From the NCBI GenBank assembly GCA_030673895.1, contig JAUTCR010000070.1:1-64000 (forward strand): a stretch of 64,000 bases of DNA, read 5' to 3'. The notes beneath the pieces are model-generated. The model was given only the letters and a program-made list of their open reading frames with translations, was not told the origin of the DNA and searched no databases. Within the stretch, counting starts at the first letter, position 1. Every line of letters starts with the position of its first letter. Positions 9,289 through 18,086 of the stretch are shown one piece after another. Made by a program: the position numbers and the translations under genes. This stretch comes from Verrucomicrobiota bacterium JB023. GTDB lineage: Bacteria > Verrucomicrobiota > Verrucomicrobiia > Verrucomicrobiales > Akkermansiaceae.

Positions 9289-10745
9289 ACGCGATTTTAG
9301 ACTCCTTGGCCATCCTGGCCGCAGGTGGGGCCGAAGTCTCGAAAGAATGGCCCTCATTGGGCCAGACCTTGATCTATCTTACCGGGATAGCCTTTTTCCT
9401 GCTGCTCAATGCGTTCTTCGTCGCTTCGGAGTTTGCCATCGTCAAAGTTCGCCCCAGCCAGATTGAGACGGCTGGCAAGCTTAAGGGGAAACGCTATGGG
9501 ACTGCGGAAAACGTGGTCTCGAATCTGGACGGCTATCTTTCCGCGAATCAGCTGGGCATCACCATTGCCTCGCTGGCCTTGGGCTTCTTGGGTGAGCCCT
9601 TCGTGGCGGCTATGCTAGGTCCCATGTTGTGGAAGATGGGGGTTCCTGCAGTCGTCGAGCTCGGCGTGCTGGACCTGGGATTGTTCAAGTTGGGTGGATT
9701 CGATTTTCATCTTATTCGTTCGCTCTCCTTCGGGATCGCCATCATTTCGTTCACCTTCCTCCATGTGGTGGTCGGTGAGCTTCTGCCGAAGTCGGTAGCC
9801 ATTCGAAAGTCCCTTGAGACGACGCTCGTTCTCTCCAAGCCCTTGCACGGCTTCTATGTCCTCTTCAAGTATGCCATTGCCTTCCTCAATGGCACCGCAA
9901 ACTGGCTGCTGAAGGTGATCTTCCGCATGGCCCCGGTGGGTGAGGGGGAGGTCCATAGCTCGGAGGAACTTGCGGTCTTGGTAAGGGAGAGCGGAGAATC
10001 CGAGGAAGTAACCAAGACGGAGAAGGAAATTCTGATCAATGCCCTCGAGCTGAATGACATCATCGTCAAGGAGGTGATGCTGCCTCGCAGCGAGGTGGTG
10101 GCTCTCGACCTCGAGAAGAACTTCGAGGAAAACTTTTCTCTGGCTGTGCAAACCAAGCACACGCGCTTCCCTCTCGTGCGTGGTCACTTCGACCACACCA
10201 TGGGGCTCATTCATATCAAGGATATCCTCAAACTAGTCCGGGATGACTCTCCGGATTTGCTCAAAATCAAGCGTGAGCTCAAGGTCGTTCCCGAAACGAT
10301 GCCGCTGGACGCGCTCTTGGAATTCTTTCTTCGGGAGCGAGCGCACCTTGCGATGGTCGTCGATGAATACGGCGACCCGGCAGGCCTCGTCTTCCTGGAT
10401 AATGTGATGGAAGAACTGGTCGGTGACATTCAGGACGAGTTCGACAACGATGAAGAAAGCTACACCCGGGTCAATGACGACGAAGTCGTCGTGGAAGGCT
10501 CCATGAGCGTGATCGAGCTGGAAACGATATTGGAGGATTTTGATCTGGATGTGAATGATGTGACCACGATTGGTGGCTACATCACCCAGCAGCTGGAGCG
10601 GATGCCAGAGCCGGGAGAGATGCTCGTCATCGAAGGCTATGAAGCGAAGGTGACCAGCACTGACGGTCGCCGGGTGGGGCAGGTCCATTTGAGAAGAATG
10701 AGCCCGATGGAGAATGTGGAGGCTCATCAAGCCGAGACCGCGTAA
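9285..10745 (+). CDS. CNNM/CorC-HlyC family membrane transporter (hemolysin-like)
   Basis: The 486-residue inner-membrane protein has the DUF21 (CNNM) domain at residues about 25-215 with membrane helices, including FFLLLNAFFVASEFAIVKV and the SANQLGITIASLALGFLGEP motif. A tandem CBS pair follows (about 225-395, with VMLPRSEVVALD and FPLVRGHFDHTMGLIHIKDIL) and then the CorC_HlyC FAD-binding-like module (ESYTRVNDDEVVVEGSM... to the end). The family exports Mg2+ or other divalent cations; the 'hemolysin' label is historical. It starts with GTG and overlaps the FmdB stop codon. Substrate is not determinable here. Confidence 0.9.
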   Translation: MNAILDSLAILAAGGAEVSKEWPSLGQTLIYLTGIAFFLLLNAFFVASEFAIVKVRPSQIETAGKLKGKRYGTAENVVSNLDGYLSANQLGITIASLALGFLGEPFVAAMLGPMLWKMGVPAVVELGVLDLGLFKLGGFDFHLIRSLSFGIAIISFTFLHVVVGELLPKSVAIRKSLETTLVLSKPLHGFYVLFKYAIAFLNGTANWLLKVIFRMAPVGEGEVHSSEELAVLVRESGESEEVTKTEKEILINALELNDIIVKEVMLPRSEVVALDLEKNFEENFSLAVQTKHTRFPLVRGHFDHTMGLIHIKDILKLVRDDSPDLLKIKRELKVVPETMPLDALLEFFLRERAHLAMVVDEYGDPAGLVFLDNVMEELVGDIQDEFDNDEESYTRVNDDEVVVEGSMSVIELETILEDFDLDVNDVTTIGGYITQQLERMPEPGEMLVIEGYEAKVTSTDGRRVGQVHLRRMSPMENVEAHQAETA

Positions 10746-10830
10746 ATTATCTTCCGAGGCTGGAGACCTGCTGGCGGCAGGTATTTCGCTTGTCATCGGC
10801 AGGAGGTGTGGGAGGTTCCACTTTCGATTA

Positions 10831-11703
10831 ATGAAAACCGCCCGCATCCTCAGTTCCCTCTTTTTCTTCGGTTTAGCGTTTCCTATCTCGGCTCAGGAGG
10901 CCGGTCAGGACCAAGCCGTTTCCCTGAAGCTAAATTACGTCCCGGGCAATTCCTATGTGACGGAGACCGTCATGACCCAGGAGATGACCATGGCGATGGG
11001 TGGACAGGAAATTGAGAGTAATGTCTCCATGACCATGGTGAAAACGGCCACGGCTTCGGCGGTGGACGAAGGAGTCAAGGTTTCGGAATCGACTGATCGT
11101 ATGATCATGAAAGTTGATACCGGTGGCATGCAGCTGGACTTCGACTCGGAAAATCCTGAAGGGCCGATGGCTGGAGTTCTTGCTCCGATGTTGGAGTCCA
11201 AAACCCACATCGTCTATGATGCGGATGGCGGGATTGTCTCCGTTGAGGTTCCTGAAATTCCGGGAGGAGCCGCAATGGGGATGGATCAAGAGTCCTTGGA
11301 GATTGCGGCCAAGGAAATGGCCGAAATGATGCCGGGTAAGCCGGTGAAGCCGGGTGAAAAATGGATCAGTAAATCGCAGCTTCCACTCGGTCAGCTGACT
11401 GAAGAGCCCGTCGCAATTAAATATGAGATGGTCTTTGTGGGAATGAAGGAGATCGACGGGCGTCAACTTGCTCAAATCTCCATCGATGGTTCTATCCAGG
11501 GTGGGGATGAGAACTTGAAGCTCACTTCCAAGTCGATCTCGGGTGAGATGTATTTTGATTCTGCCGTGGGGCAGGTCCGCACCATGACCATGGACGTTGA
11601 CATGGAAATTGGCTTGCCCGAAGGCGTGCCCGTCCAAGAAGGAGGTGCGGGGGTGATTCCAATGAAATCACACATCGAGACGACCCTTAAGGAAATTAAG
11701 TGA
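10831..11703 (+). CDS. Secreted protein of unknown function (DUF6263-like)
   Basis: With the ATG at 10831 the protein has 290 residues and a clear signal peptide (MKTARILSSLFFFGLAFPISAQEA, cleavage after ISA). The mature part is beta-rich and begins VSLKLNYVPGNSYVTETVM, then has long methionine-rich strands (MTQEMTMAMGGQEIES). The middle part carries PVKPGEKWISKSQLPLG and the end carries SGEMYFDSAVGQVRTMTMDVDM. This layout resembles secreted DUF6263-type proteins of verrucomicrobia and planctomycetes, a family with no known activity. A strong GGAGGT-like sequence lies in 10801-10816. The gene ends 20 bases from the convergent methyltransferase-like gene. Confidence 0.75.
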   Translation: MKTARILSSLFFFGLAFPISAQEAGQDQAVSLKLNYVPGNSYVTETVMTQEMTMAMGGQEIESNVSMTMVKTATASAVDEGVKVSESTDRMIMKVDTGGMQLDFDSENPEGPMAGVLAPMLESKTHIVYDADGGIVSVEVPEIPGGAAMGMDQESLEIAAKEMAEMMPGKPVKPGEKWISKSQLPLGQLTEEPVAIKYEMVFVGMKEIDGRQLAQISIDGSIQGGDENLKLTSKSISGEMYFDSAVGQVRTMTMDVDMEIGLPEGVPVQEGGAGVIPMKSHIETTLKEIK

Positions 11704-11723
11704 GTCTCCAAGCCTCCCGGCAT

Positions 11724-12368
11724 TCACGGAGAGGTAATCAAGTCACTCAGCGATCGCTCCTCGCGACTGAATACGGCGAGGTGGCGGTCCACGGATTTCC
11801 CCCGGGTCACCAAGATGGGGCGGGAGCGCGGATTCCTGACTGTGGTGAGCAGGTGGGCTCCCAACGTCTTGAGGGCCGAAAGCGCCAGCAGGTGCTCCCG
11901 ATCGAAGTAGGAGGTGATGATGAGCAGCCCTTCTCCGCTGAGCTGCTCCAAGGCGTGATCGAAGAGGGCTGACCAGAGCTTGGGCCCATTCCAAAAGTTC
12001 TGATGCCGGAAGAACGCCAGATGAGTCGGGCTAGGAATTTCCCGCAATAGGGGAAGCTTGGACGCATCGAGGGCGAGGAAGCGGGCTTGCAGATTTCCCG
12101 TATTATCCGACCAACGGACGGCGGCTTCATCCAGTTCGGCGGCTCGGATGTCGATGCCGGTGAATTGCGTTTCACCTCCCGGATGCCCGAAGACCTCTGC
12201 GAGGAGACCCGTCTCGTCAGAGCGGCCGCAGGCAAGGTTGAGCAAGTGCCGGTCGGCAGGGAGCTTACTGGAAAGATGGGGAAGGGCGTGAGCGGTCAGT
12301 AGGGCCCGCAAGGACTCCAGGTCTTCCGGGATTTCGCGGTAGGAGAAGGGTCTTTTGGGAAGATGCAT
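11724..12368 (-). CDS. SAM-dependent methyltransferase-like protein
   Basis: From the ATG at 12368 the protein has 214 residues. HLLNLACGRSDETGLLAEVFG fits motif I of class I methyltransferases (hydrophobic strand, then xACGxSDE), FTGIDIRAAELDEA fits the acidic strand that binds the SAM ribose, and FLALDASKLP fits the motif-III-like acidic loop. The rest (WSALFDHALEQLSGEGLLIITSYFD) resembles the later Rossmann strands. The substrate is unknown. A TTG start at 12377 is possible. It runs head-to-head with the metallophosphoesterase gene and tail-to-tail with the secreted protein. Confidence 0.75.
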   Translation of the reverse strand: MHLPKRPFSYREIPEDLESLRALLTAHALPHLSSKLPADRHLLNLACGRSDETGLLAEVFGHPGGETQFTGIDIRAAELDEAAVRWSDNTGNLQARFLALDASKLPLLREIPSPTHLAFFRHQNFWNGPKLWSALFDHALEQLSGEGLLIITSYFDREHLLALSALKTLGAHLLTTVRNPRSRPILVTRGKSVDRHLAVFSREERSLSDLITSP

Positions 12369-12422
12369 GGGTGCCAAAATTTATGGTGGGCAATTTGCTG
12401 CCGAGTGGTTCTCGTTGGGCGG

Positions 12423-13205
12423 ATGAAGAAGGTGCAGGCAGAACTGACGACGGGAAAGAGAGAACTGACTCTCCCGATTCGAATGGTTTCGGATTGGCAC
12501 CTCGGTCATCCGGCTTCCCGCCTGGCGGATTTATCTGCCGTCGGGCCTTATTTAAGGGGCGCTGGCACCTTGGTCATGGTGGGCGATGGACGCGAGGAAT
12601 TGGTCGATGGCTGGCGTCCCCGTGCTGACGCCCTTTGGGCTGAACTTCAGGACCGCTGTGCGACCCAAGGAGTTGAGTTCGTTGCATTGACAGGCAACCA
12701 TGATCCGGACAGCTCGGAGGACGGATGGCTCTTCCTTGACGGTCGGAGGATTCTCGTGACCCACGGCGACATGGTCTATGACACCACCTCGCCCTGGAGC
12801 CGTGAATTGTTCAAGCGGAGGACGGAGGTGCTCACTTATCTCGAGACCTGTCCCGCTCAGACGATGACGGATCGGTGGCAAGCCACTCGTGAGATTGGAA
12901 AAATTCTTCGCCCCGAGAAGAAGATGGCTCCCAATCTCCTGATCTATGCTAAAATTGCCCTCTGGCCACCTGAGCGACTGTTAGAAATAGGAAAAACCTG
13001 GGCAGGCTTCGTTGCGGAGAGCGGCAAGTTCTTGGACCGCTTCGCCCCCGAAGTGAATGATCTGGTCTGCGGTCACTTTCATCGGCCCGGTCAATTCAAG
13101 GTGGGGCAAAGGACGGTATGGAATACGGGGTCGATGATGAAGTTCAGCCGCGCGATGGTCGTGGAATATGATGGGAAGGATCTCCGCAAGGTGACGATTG
13201 GCTAA
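12423..13205 (+). CDS. Calcineurin-like metallophosphoesterase
   Basis: The 260-residue protein carries the metallophosphoesterase motif series in order: SDWHLGH (D24, H26), VGDGREEL (D55), GNHDP (N92, H93), THGD (H114) and CGHFHRP near the end. These residues would hold a dinuclear metal centre. The middle part (WPPERLLEIGKTWAGFVAE) is a predicted helical insertion. The arrangement recalls UDP-2,3-diacylglucosamine hydrolase-like and YbbF-type phosphoesterases, but the insertion differs and I do not assign a substrate. The start at 12423 avoids overlap with the divergent methyltransferase gene; a longer frame reaches 12363. Confidence 0.85.
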   Translation: MKKVQAELTTGKRELTLPIRMVSDWHLGHPASRLADLSAVGPYLRGAGTLVMVGDGREELVDGWRPRADALWAELQDRCATQGVEFVALTGNHDPDSSEDGWLFLDGRRILVTHGDMVYDTTSPWSRELFKRRTEVLTYLETCPAQTMTDRWQATREIGKILRPEKKMAPNLLIYAKIALWPPERLLEIGKTWAGFVAESGKFLDRFAPEVNDLVCGHFHRPGQFKVGQRTVWNTGSMMKFSRAMVVEYDGKDLRKVTIG

Positions 13206-13272
13206 GCGGGATCAATAGGCGGTTCAGGATAAGCGAGACAACGCCGCGTCTGCGACAAAGGCGAGAGGTGGG

Positions 13273-14613
13273 TTGCAAAAGGTCACCACTCCCTACAGGC
13301 TGGGCGCGGTGAAGGGACGCGAGCATATTTGGATTTTTTCGGCGCTAATTCTTGCCGTAATGTTGGCCTTGGTTTTGAGGCAGCTCCCGGAGGGGCCGGT
13401 TTTGACAGGCATTGTCGAGATCTGCCGCTTTGTCGGGGATGTCTTTAAGCAGGCGCTGCAGATGCTGATTGTTCCGCTGATCGTGTCTTCGGTCATTGCC
13501 GGGATTGCCAGTCTCCACGGCATGGAGGGGTTTGCCAAACTGGGCGGAAAGACCGTCGGCTTTTACGCGCTTTCGAGCTTTCTCGCCATTGTGGTGGGAT
13601 TGGTTTTGGTCAACCTGATTCGACCCGGCCTGGAAGATGGCCAACCGAATGAAGTCATCAAGGCTGCCTTCGACGAGTCCGCCGCTGAGGCCGGCGAGGC
13701 AGAGAAGGGGAAAATCGAGGGAGCGGGGGAGAAAAAGGCCTCCGACATCTGGGACCTCTTCAAGCGCATGTTTCCTAAGAACATTGTCTCGGCTGCCACA
13801 GACAACGGTCAGCTACTCGGTGTGATCACCTTTGCCATCCTCTTCGGAATCGCCATCACCAGGCTACCGGTCCATGAGATCGAGACTCTCCGTGGCTTCT
13901 TCCAAGGGCTCAATGATGTCATGATTGTCTTGACCCGCTGGGTCATGGCGACCGCTCCGGTAGGCATCTTTGCCCTGATTGTGCCGACCGTCTATGGGAC
14001 GGGGCTCGAGCTCTTTGCCAAAATGGGGACCTATTTTGCCACGGTATTGGCCGCCCTCGGGTTCCATTTCTTCATCACCCTGCCATGCCTGCTCTTTTTC
14101 CTGGGACGTGTGAATCCGCTGAAGCATCTGAAGGCGATGCGTACGGCGTTATTGACGGCGTTCTCAACCTCTTCGTCCTCCGCCACCCTGCCAGTGACGA
14201 TGCGCAATGTGCAGGACAACTCCGGAGTATCGAAGCGGACTTCTAGCTTCACCCTCCCACTGGGTGCGACTGTCAATATGGATGGGACCGCGCTGTACGA
14301 GTGCGTTGCTGTCATCTTCGTGGCCCAGGTGGCTGGTTTCGATATGGGCTTCGGACAACAGTTCGTCGTCGTTTTCGCCTCCTTGCTCACCAGCATCGGC
14401 GTCGCCGGAATTCCCTCAGCCAGTCTGGTGGCCATCATCTTGATTCTTCGCAATTCCGGGGTGCCATATGCCGACGTCGCGCCTTTTGCCCTTCTCGCAA
14501 TCGACCGTCCGCTCGATATGTGTCGCACTGCCGTCAATGTTTTCGGCGACTCGTGCGCCGCCGTCATCGTAGCCCGGAGCGAGGGAGAAGAGCTGGAAGA
14601 GATCCGGGCCTGA
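13273..14613 (+). CDS. Dicarboxylate/amino acid:cation symporter (DAACS family)
   Basis: The 446-residue membrane protein has the typical eight-helix DAACS layout. Key parts are the serine-rich re-entrant loop (TAFSTSSSSATLPVTM), the NMDGTALYE motif that binds sodium and substrate (helix 7), a second re-entrant segment (SIGVAGIPSASLV) and the helix-8 signature RPLDMCRTAVNVFGD. The family imports glutamate, aspartate or C4-dicarboxylates with Na+ or H+. A hydrophilic insertion at about residues 125-165 (EAGEAEKGKIEGAGEKKAS) is longer than in GltP. The best-supported start is TTG at 13273; GTG at 13309 is an alternative. Confidence 0.92.
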   Translation: MQKVTTPYRLGAVKGREHIWIFSALILAVMLALVLRQLPEGPVLTGIVEICRFVGDVFKQALQMLIVPLIVSSVIAGIASLHGMEGFAKLGGKTVGFYALSSFLAIVVGLVLVNLIRPGLEDGQPNEVIKAAFDESAAEAGEAEKGKIEGAGEKKASDIWDLFKRMFPKNIVSAATDNGQLLGVITFAILFGIAITRLPVHEIETLRGFFQGLNDVMIVLTRWVMATAPVGIFALIVPTVYGTGLELFAKMGTYFATVLAALGFHFFITLPCLLFFLGRVNPLKHLKAMRTALLTAFSTSSSSATLPVTMRNVQDNSGVSKRTSSFTLPLGATVNMDGTALYECVAVIFVAQVAGFDMGFGQQFVVVFASLLTSIGVAGIPSASLVAIILILRNSGVPYADVAPFALLAIDRPLDMCRTAVNVFGDSCAAVIVARSEGEELEEIRA

Positions 14614-14705
14614 GCGCAGAAGCGGAAGGGATCCACGGCAAGTCGATGAGATGGGTCCGCTGAGGCAAGGGCGCCACCGTGCTCCCGTGCCGAATTATTT
14701 GAGAA

Positions 14706-14743
14706 TAAAAAAAGCCCCTCACGGCGCGGCGACCGGGAGGGGC
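14706..14743 (-). terminator. Rho-independent terminator of the minus-strand RRM gene
   Basis: GCCCCTC (14714-14720) pairs with GAGGGGC (14737-14743) around a GC-rich loop. On the plus strand the stem is preceded by an A-tract (about 14706-14713), which is a U-tract when read on the minus strand. It lies about 30 bases past the stop of the 14775-15488 gene and may also insulate it from the convergent symporter gene. Confidence 0.88.
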
Positions 14744-14774
14744 GGAAGGATCGAATTAAAATTCTTGCTATCCT

Positions 14775-15488
14775 TTACTCGGAGTCAGGGACCAAGGAGT
14801 GAACTTCCTCGTTTTTAGGAACTTCTTCCTCGGAGCTCTTCTCCTTCTCTGGCTGGCTTTTCGGAGCGGATTCGTTCTGCTCCGTCTTATTAGGACCATT
14901 GGAGCGAGCTCCATTGACGATCATGCGGCGTCCCATGAAGGGCTGGTCGTGAAGCACCTCGACAGCGCGCTTGGCTTCATCCACATTGGCCATGGTAATG
15001 AAGGCGTAGCCCTTGGATTTGTGAGTGTGCTTGTTGTAAACCAAGTCAACCTTACGAACGGTGCCGACGCCCTTGAAGAGTTCCTCCAGGTCATACTCCG
15101 TCGAGTCATAGGAGAGATTGCCCACGTAGAGACGGCCTGTCTCGACGACGGTCGGCGTTCTGGACTTTTTGCCTTCACCGGAACGCTTCTTCTTCCGCGC
15201 GTCCGTTGTATTGGACTTGATGGGCGCCTTTTTGCCCTTGGCTGCGTTGCGGTTAGAAGGCTGGGGAGTCGGCTCTTTGTAGAGGCCGATAGCCTTGAGG
15301 ATTTTCTGCCAAAAGGTCAACGGCTTCGGAGCCGGCCCCTTCCGGCGGCGTGGCGGGCGATTGGCGGGAGGATTCTCGTTGGTGTGTGAGCGATTGCCGC
15401 CGCCTCCTTGGCGATTACGGTTTCTGTTACGATTGCGATTGCGGTTACGGGCGCGCTTGCGACCCGGATTCGGTGCATTCTCGGACAT
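14775..15488 (-). CDS. RRM-domain RNA-binding protein with Arg-Asn repeat tail
   Basis: The 237-residue protein holds one RNA-recognition motif at about residues 118-195, with RNP2 LYVGNL (120-125) and RNP1 KGYAFITM (159-166). Single-RRM proteins of this sort occur in cyanobacteria and other bacteria, and some bind RNA in cold stress or mRNA localisation. The N-terminus is a basic, probably disordered region with seven near-consecutive Arg-Asn dipeptides, followed by glycine-, proline- and lysine-rich stretches. The C-terminus is acidic and disordered (EKEKSSEEEVPKNEEVHS). A terminator follows. The role in this organism cannot be assigned; RNA binding is likely. Confidence 0.9.
   Translation of the reverse strand: MSENAPNPGRKRARNRNRNRNRNRNRQGGGGNRSHTNENPPANRPPRRRKGPAPKPLTFWQKILKAIGLYKEPTPQPSNRNAAKGKKAPIKSNTTDARKKKRSGEGKKSRTPTVVETGRLYVGNLSYDSTEYDLEELFKGVGTVRKVDLVYNKHTHKSKGYAFITMANVDEAKRAVEVLHDQPFMGRRMIVNGARSNGPNKTEQNESAPKSQPEKEKSSEEEVPKNEEVHSLVPDSE
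15411..15454. repeat. Degenerate 6-bp tandem repeat encoding Arg-Asn dipeptides
   Basis: About seven copies of a 6-base unit (variants of cgGTTA / cgATTG on the plus strand) make the Arg-Asn run of the RRM protein. Unit variation at synonymous positions means the array is not a fresh slippage product, yet it remains a plausible length-variable site. Confidence 0.75.
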
Positions 15489-16037
15489 TGCTTTTGTTTT
15501 CGGTTCTTGTTGTGAACCGGGACAGCCGCCGGAATGAGGGAGCGGGAGCGGACTTGAGGATCCGACTCCGATCCAAGAGAATAACGTTCAAAGTTACTGT
15601 CGATAAAGGCTCCCCCGTAGGTCATTCCGGAATTGAAGACGGGGTCCCGGTGTGTGGGTTTTTGGTCAACGCGAGGGGCGAGAGGCCCTTGTTGGGGCAC
15701 TTCTTGCCGACAAAATCCATCAACCGGAGTTGAATTCGAAATTTGCAGGCATGACGGCGTCACAGCGAACAATTCAGGGCCGTCAAGTGTTTGCATGATT
15801 TTCTCGTCTCGCGAGGTGGAAATGTAAATGCAAGTTTGGTATTTTGCAAGGTCCAATAACAGCTGTCCCCGTGACCCGTTCATCGAGGTTCTTCGGGCTC
15901 GGATATTGTCTAAGGTGACCCTCTCATACCGACTTGAGCTTCTCGGTGCCAATGACTGATCAACAAGGCAGTCATCGGCATGAACGATTGCAGCTGCTTT
16001 CGGCCGGCGAGGAGGATAGCGAAGAGAGAGGGTGCTT
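15489..16037. other. Intergenic region with no supported gene
   Basis: These 549 bases separate the RRM gene and the kinase gene, both on the minus strand. Short open frames exist in several phases but lack signal-like or family-like composition. The first 60 bases would hold the RRM gene promoter. I see no tRNA cloverleaf or U-tract hairpin. An unannotated small RNA cannot be excluded. Confidence 0.5.
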
Positions 16038-18086
16038 TTATTTGATCACGAGGGTCACGCTGGGTGGGAGCTCGTTCTCTGTGCTCAACTGGCCGGGAGA
16101 CACAATCACCTGGCGTAGGCTACGCATCTCGCGAAGAGGGGCGAGAGAGGTGATGTCTGTGTCCCGAATATCCAGCTCCATCAGCCGGAGCTCACTGAGG
16201 ATGGAGAGGTTCCAGAAATCAGTCGAGCTGAGATCCAGACTCTTCGGATCTAGGAAACGAAGGAGGCATCTGGCGGGGTTGTCCTTCATGCTCCGGTGAG
16301 ATAGGTGGAAGAAATTGCGCCCTCGGATCGTGAGTGCCCCCGATTCGGGACGGAAGTCAAAATGTCTCTCCGCCCAACGGGGGTTATTTTGCAATAAGAG
16401 CTGTTTCACGAATTTGGCTCTCTCCGTTGGCTCACGCTCATTGAGTTGATCGTAGTGAACCATTTTCTCCGCGAGCATTGAGCGATTGTAGCGATATGGA
16501 GGTTTGGTCAAGTCACGGAGAAGGCTTAGGAAGGCGTCGTCCGATAGGCAGGAAGTCGGTCCGCCCTGAGACGAATAGGCTTTGGCGAGAGGAATGAGGT
16601 CGCTGTCCGTTCTCTTTCCCGAGTGATGGATTTCCAGTGCTTGTGCAAAGTTTTGGGTGAGAAAATGAACGAAGAAGAGTTGATTCCAAATTCGGTGCTG
16701 ATCGGAAATATCGTTTGAAGTTACGGTATCAAATTCCCGAAGCATAGTGGCGACGACGCTCTCCAGATCGGCCCGGTCATTAAGGAAGTCATCGACGAGC
16801 TGATTGGAGCGCAAGGTAGTCTCCGCTTGTTGTTGAAGCTTGATTTGTGAGATCCGGTTGGCTTCTTTGAGGGATTCCAACGCTTGGACCGCTTGCGTTT
16901 TGGCTTCTTTCTCCCGAGCGCGAAGAGTTTCCGCCCGCCGTTGGGCTTTTTCGGCTGCGATTCTGGCCATGTCGGCATTGTCGCGGCTGATTTTAAGATG
17001 CTCGAAGAAAATGAATGCGGCTCCCAGGAGAACCAATAGCGAAGTGAGCGTGATGTTTGATGCTTGCTTGTTCCGGCGATAGAAAAGCGCTAGCTCCCGG
17101 CCGATCGAGCTATTTTCTGCCGACGAGCTGTAGCCGTCGTCATATCTCTCGAGATCTCGCCTCATCTCGTCCACTTCACGATAGCGGTAAGCTGGATCCG
17201 TGGCTTTGGCCTTCTCAATGATGGCGAGTAGAGTGGAGTCCTTGAGTTGAGAGGTATTCTTTCCGCTTTGCTCAGGCGTGGCGCGAACGATTTCGTCCAT
17301 AATGCATCCCAAGGCATAGATGTCCATTTGCGGAGTTTTAATCGTCTTTGGGTCAAATTGCTCGGGAGCCATGTATTGAGCAGTCCCTTCGATTTGCCGC
17401 TGCATGGATCCATACAAATCGGGGTCGAGCAGAACCTCGGAGAGCTTCTGGCTTTCTCCCTGCATAACGACTCCCAAGCCCCAGTCGCAAATTTGGACTT
17501 CTCCGTAGGAGCCGACTTGGATGTTTTCGGGCTTGAGGTCCAAGTGGAGAACTCGTCGTGAATGGGCGTAGGCAAGGCCTTCGCAAATCTTCAGCAGAAT
17601 CGCGATCCGGCGTTTGATAGGCCAGGCTTCCTGCCCGTTTCCGGACTTGTAGTCTTTAAGAATCTTGCGGAGCGAATGGCCTCGTTTGTACTCCATGGTG
17701 AAGTAGGGCCGAGCGTTATCATCGACGCCCATTCCGAAGAGGTTTATAATGCAGGGGTGCTCCAACCGGGCCGTGAGGTGGGCTTCTCGGAGAAAGGAAT
17801 CATAGTGATCCTTTCCCAGCTTACGGGACGGCTTGGCGAGCGCCACGTGGCGCGATGTCAGGCGATCATAGGTTAGGAAGATTTCTTTCATGCCTCCGCG
17901 GGCAATCAAGGTCTGGTCCATGTACCGGTCTTCCACCGAGCGGAGCGAATCATAGAGAGGGCTTAGCGGCTCCTCGGCACTGGAGCTGGCCAAATCCGGA
18001 TTGCCTTGCTCGTAAAGGGAGTCGTAGAAACTTTCCAGTCCGGTGACCTGGCGAGGAGGCTGATTCTCATTGGGATTCATAACCAC
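16038..18086 (-). CDS. Membrane-anchored serine/threonine protein kinase (non-RD)
   Basis: The 682-residue protein has a kinase domain at about residues 60-315: ATP-loop IARGGMKEIF, catalytic Lys in VALAK (K85), HLDLKPEN with catalytic D183, and DWG in place of DFG (D201). The activation segment ends EGTAQYMAPEQ. The catalytic loop has Leu where HRD kinases have Arg. After about 30 variable residues comes one membrane helix (about 345-364), a long coiled coil (370-425) and a C-terminal region with leucine-rich-like sequence (LDLSSTDFWNLSILSELRLMELDIRDTDI). Its start overlaps the end of the sigma-factor gene by 20 bases, so the two are co-expressed. Kinases linked to ECF sigma factors in planctomycetes and verrucomicrobia are thought to control the sigma by phosphorylation. 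Confidence 0.9.
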   Translation of the reverse strand: MVMNPNENQPPRQVTGLESFYDSLYEQGNPDLASSSAEEPLSPLYDSLRSVEDRYMDQTLIARGGMKEIFLTYDRLTSRHVALAKPSRKLGKDHYDSFLREAHLTARLEHPCIINLFGMGVDDNARPYFTMEYKRGHSLRKILKDYKSGNGQEAWPIKRRIAILLKICEGLAYAHSRRVLHLDLKPENIQVGSYGEVQICDWGLGVVMQGESQKLSEVLLDPDLYGSMQRQIEGTAQYMAPEQFDPKTIKTPQMDIYALGCIMDEIVRATPEQSGKNTSQLKDSTLLAIIEKAKATDPAYRYREVDEMRRDLERYDDGYSSSAENSSIGRELALFYRRNKQASNITLTSLLVLLGAAFIFFEHLKISRDNADMARIAAEKAQRRAETLRAREKEAKTQAVQALESLKEANRISQIKLQQQAETTLRSNQLVDDFLNDRADLESVVATMLREFDTVTSNDISDQHRIWNQLFFVHFLTQNFAQALEIHHSGKRTDSDLIPLAKAYSSQGGPTSCLSDDAFLSLLRDLTKPPYRYNRSMLAEKMVHYDQLNEREPTERAKFVKQLLLQNNPRWAERHFDFRPESGALTIRGRNFFHLSHRSMKDNPARCLLRFLDPKSLDLSSTDFWNLSILSELRLMELDIRDTDITSLAPLREMRSLRQVIVSPGQLSTENELPPSVTLVIK

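Noticed and set aside
15317-15952. Minus-strand frame of 211 codons over the RRM gene upstream region
   Set aside because: Its 3' part is another-frame reading of the RRM gene, and the rest has no recognisable motif or signal peptide.
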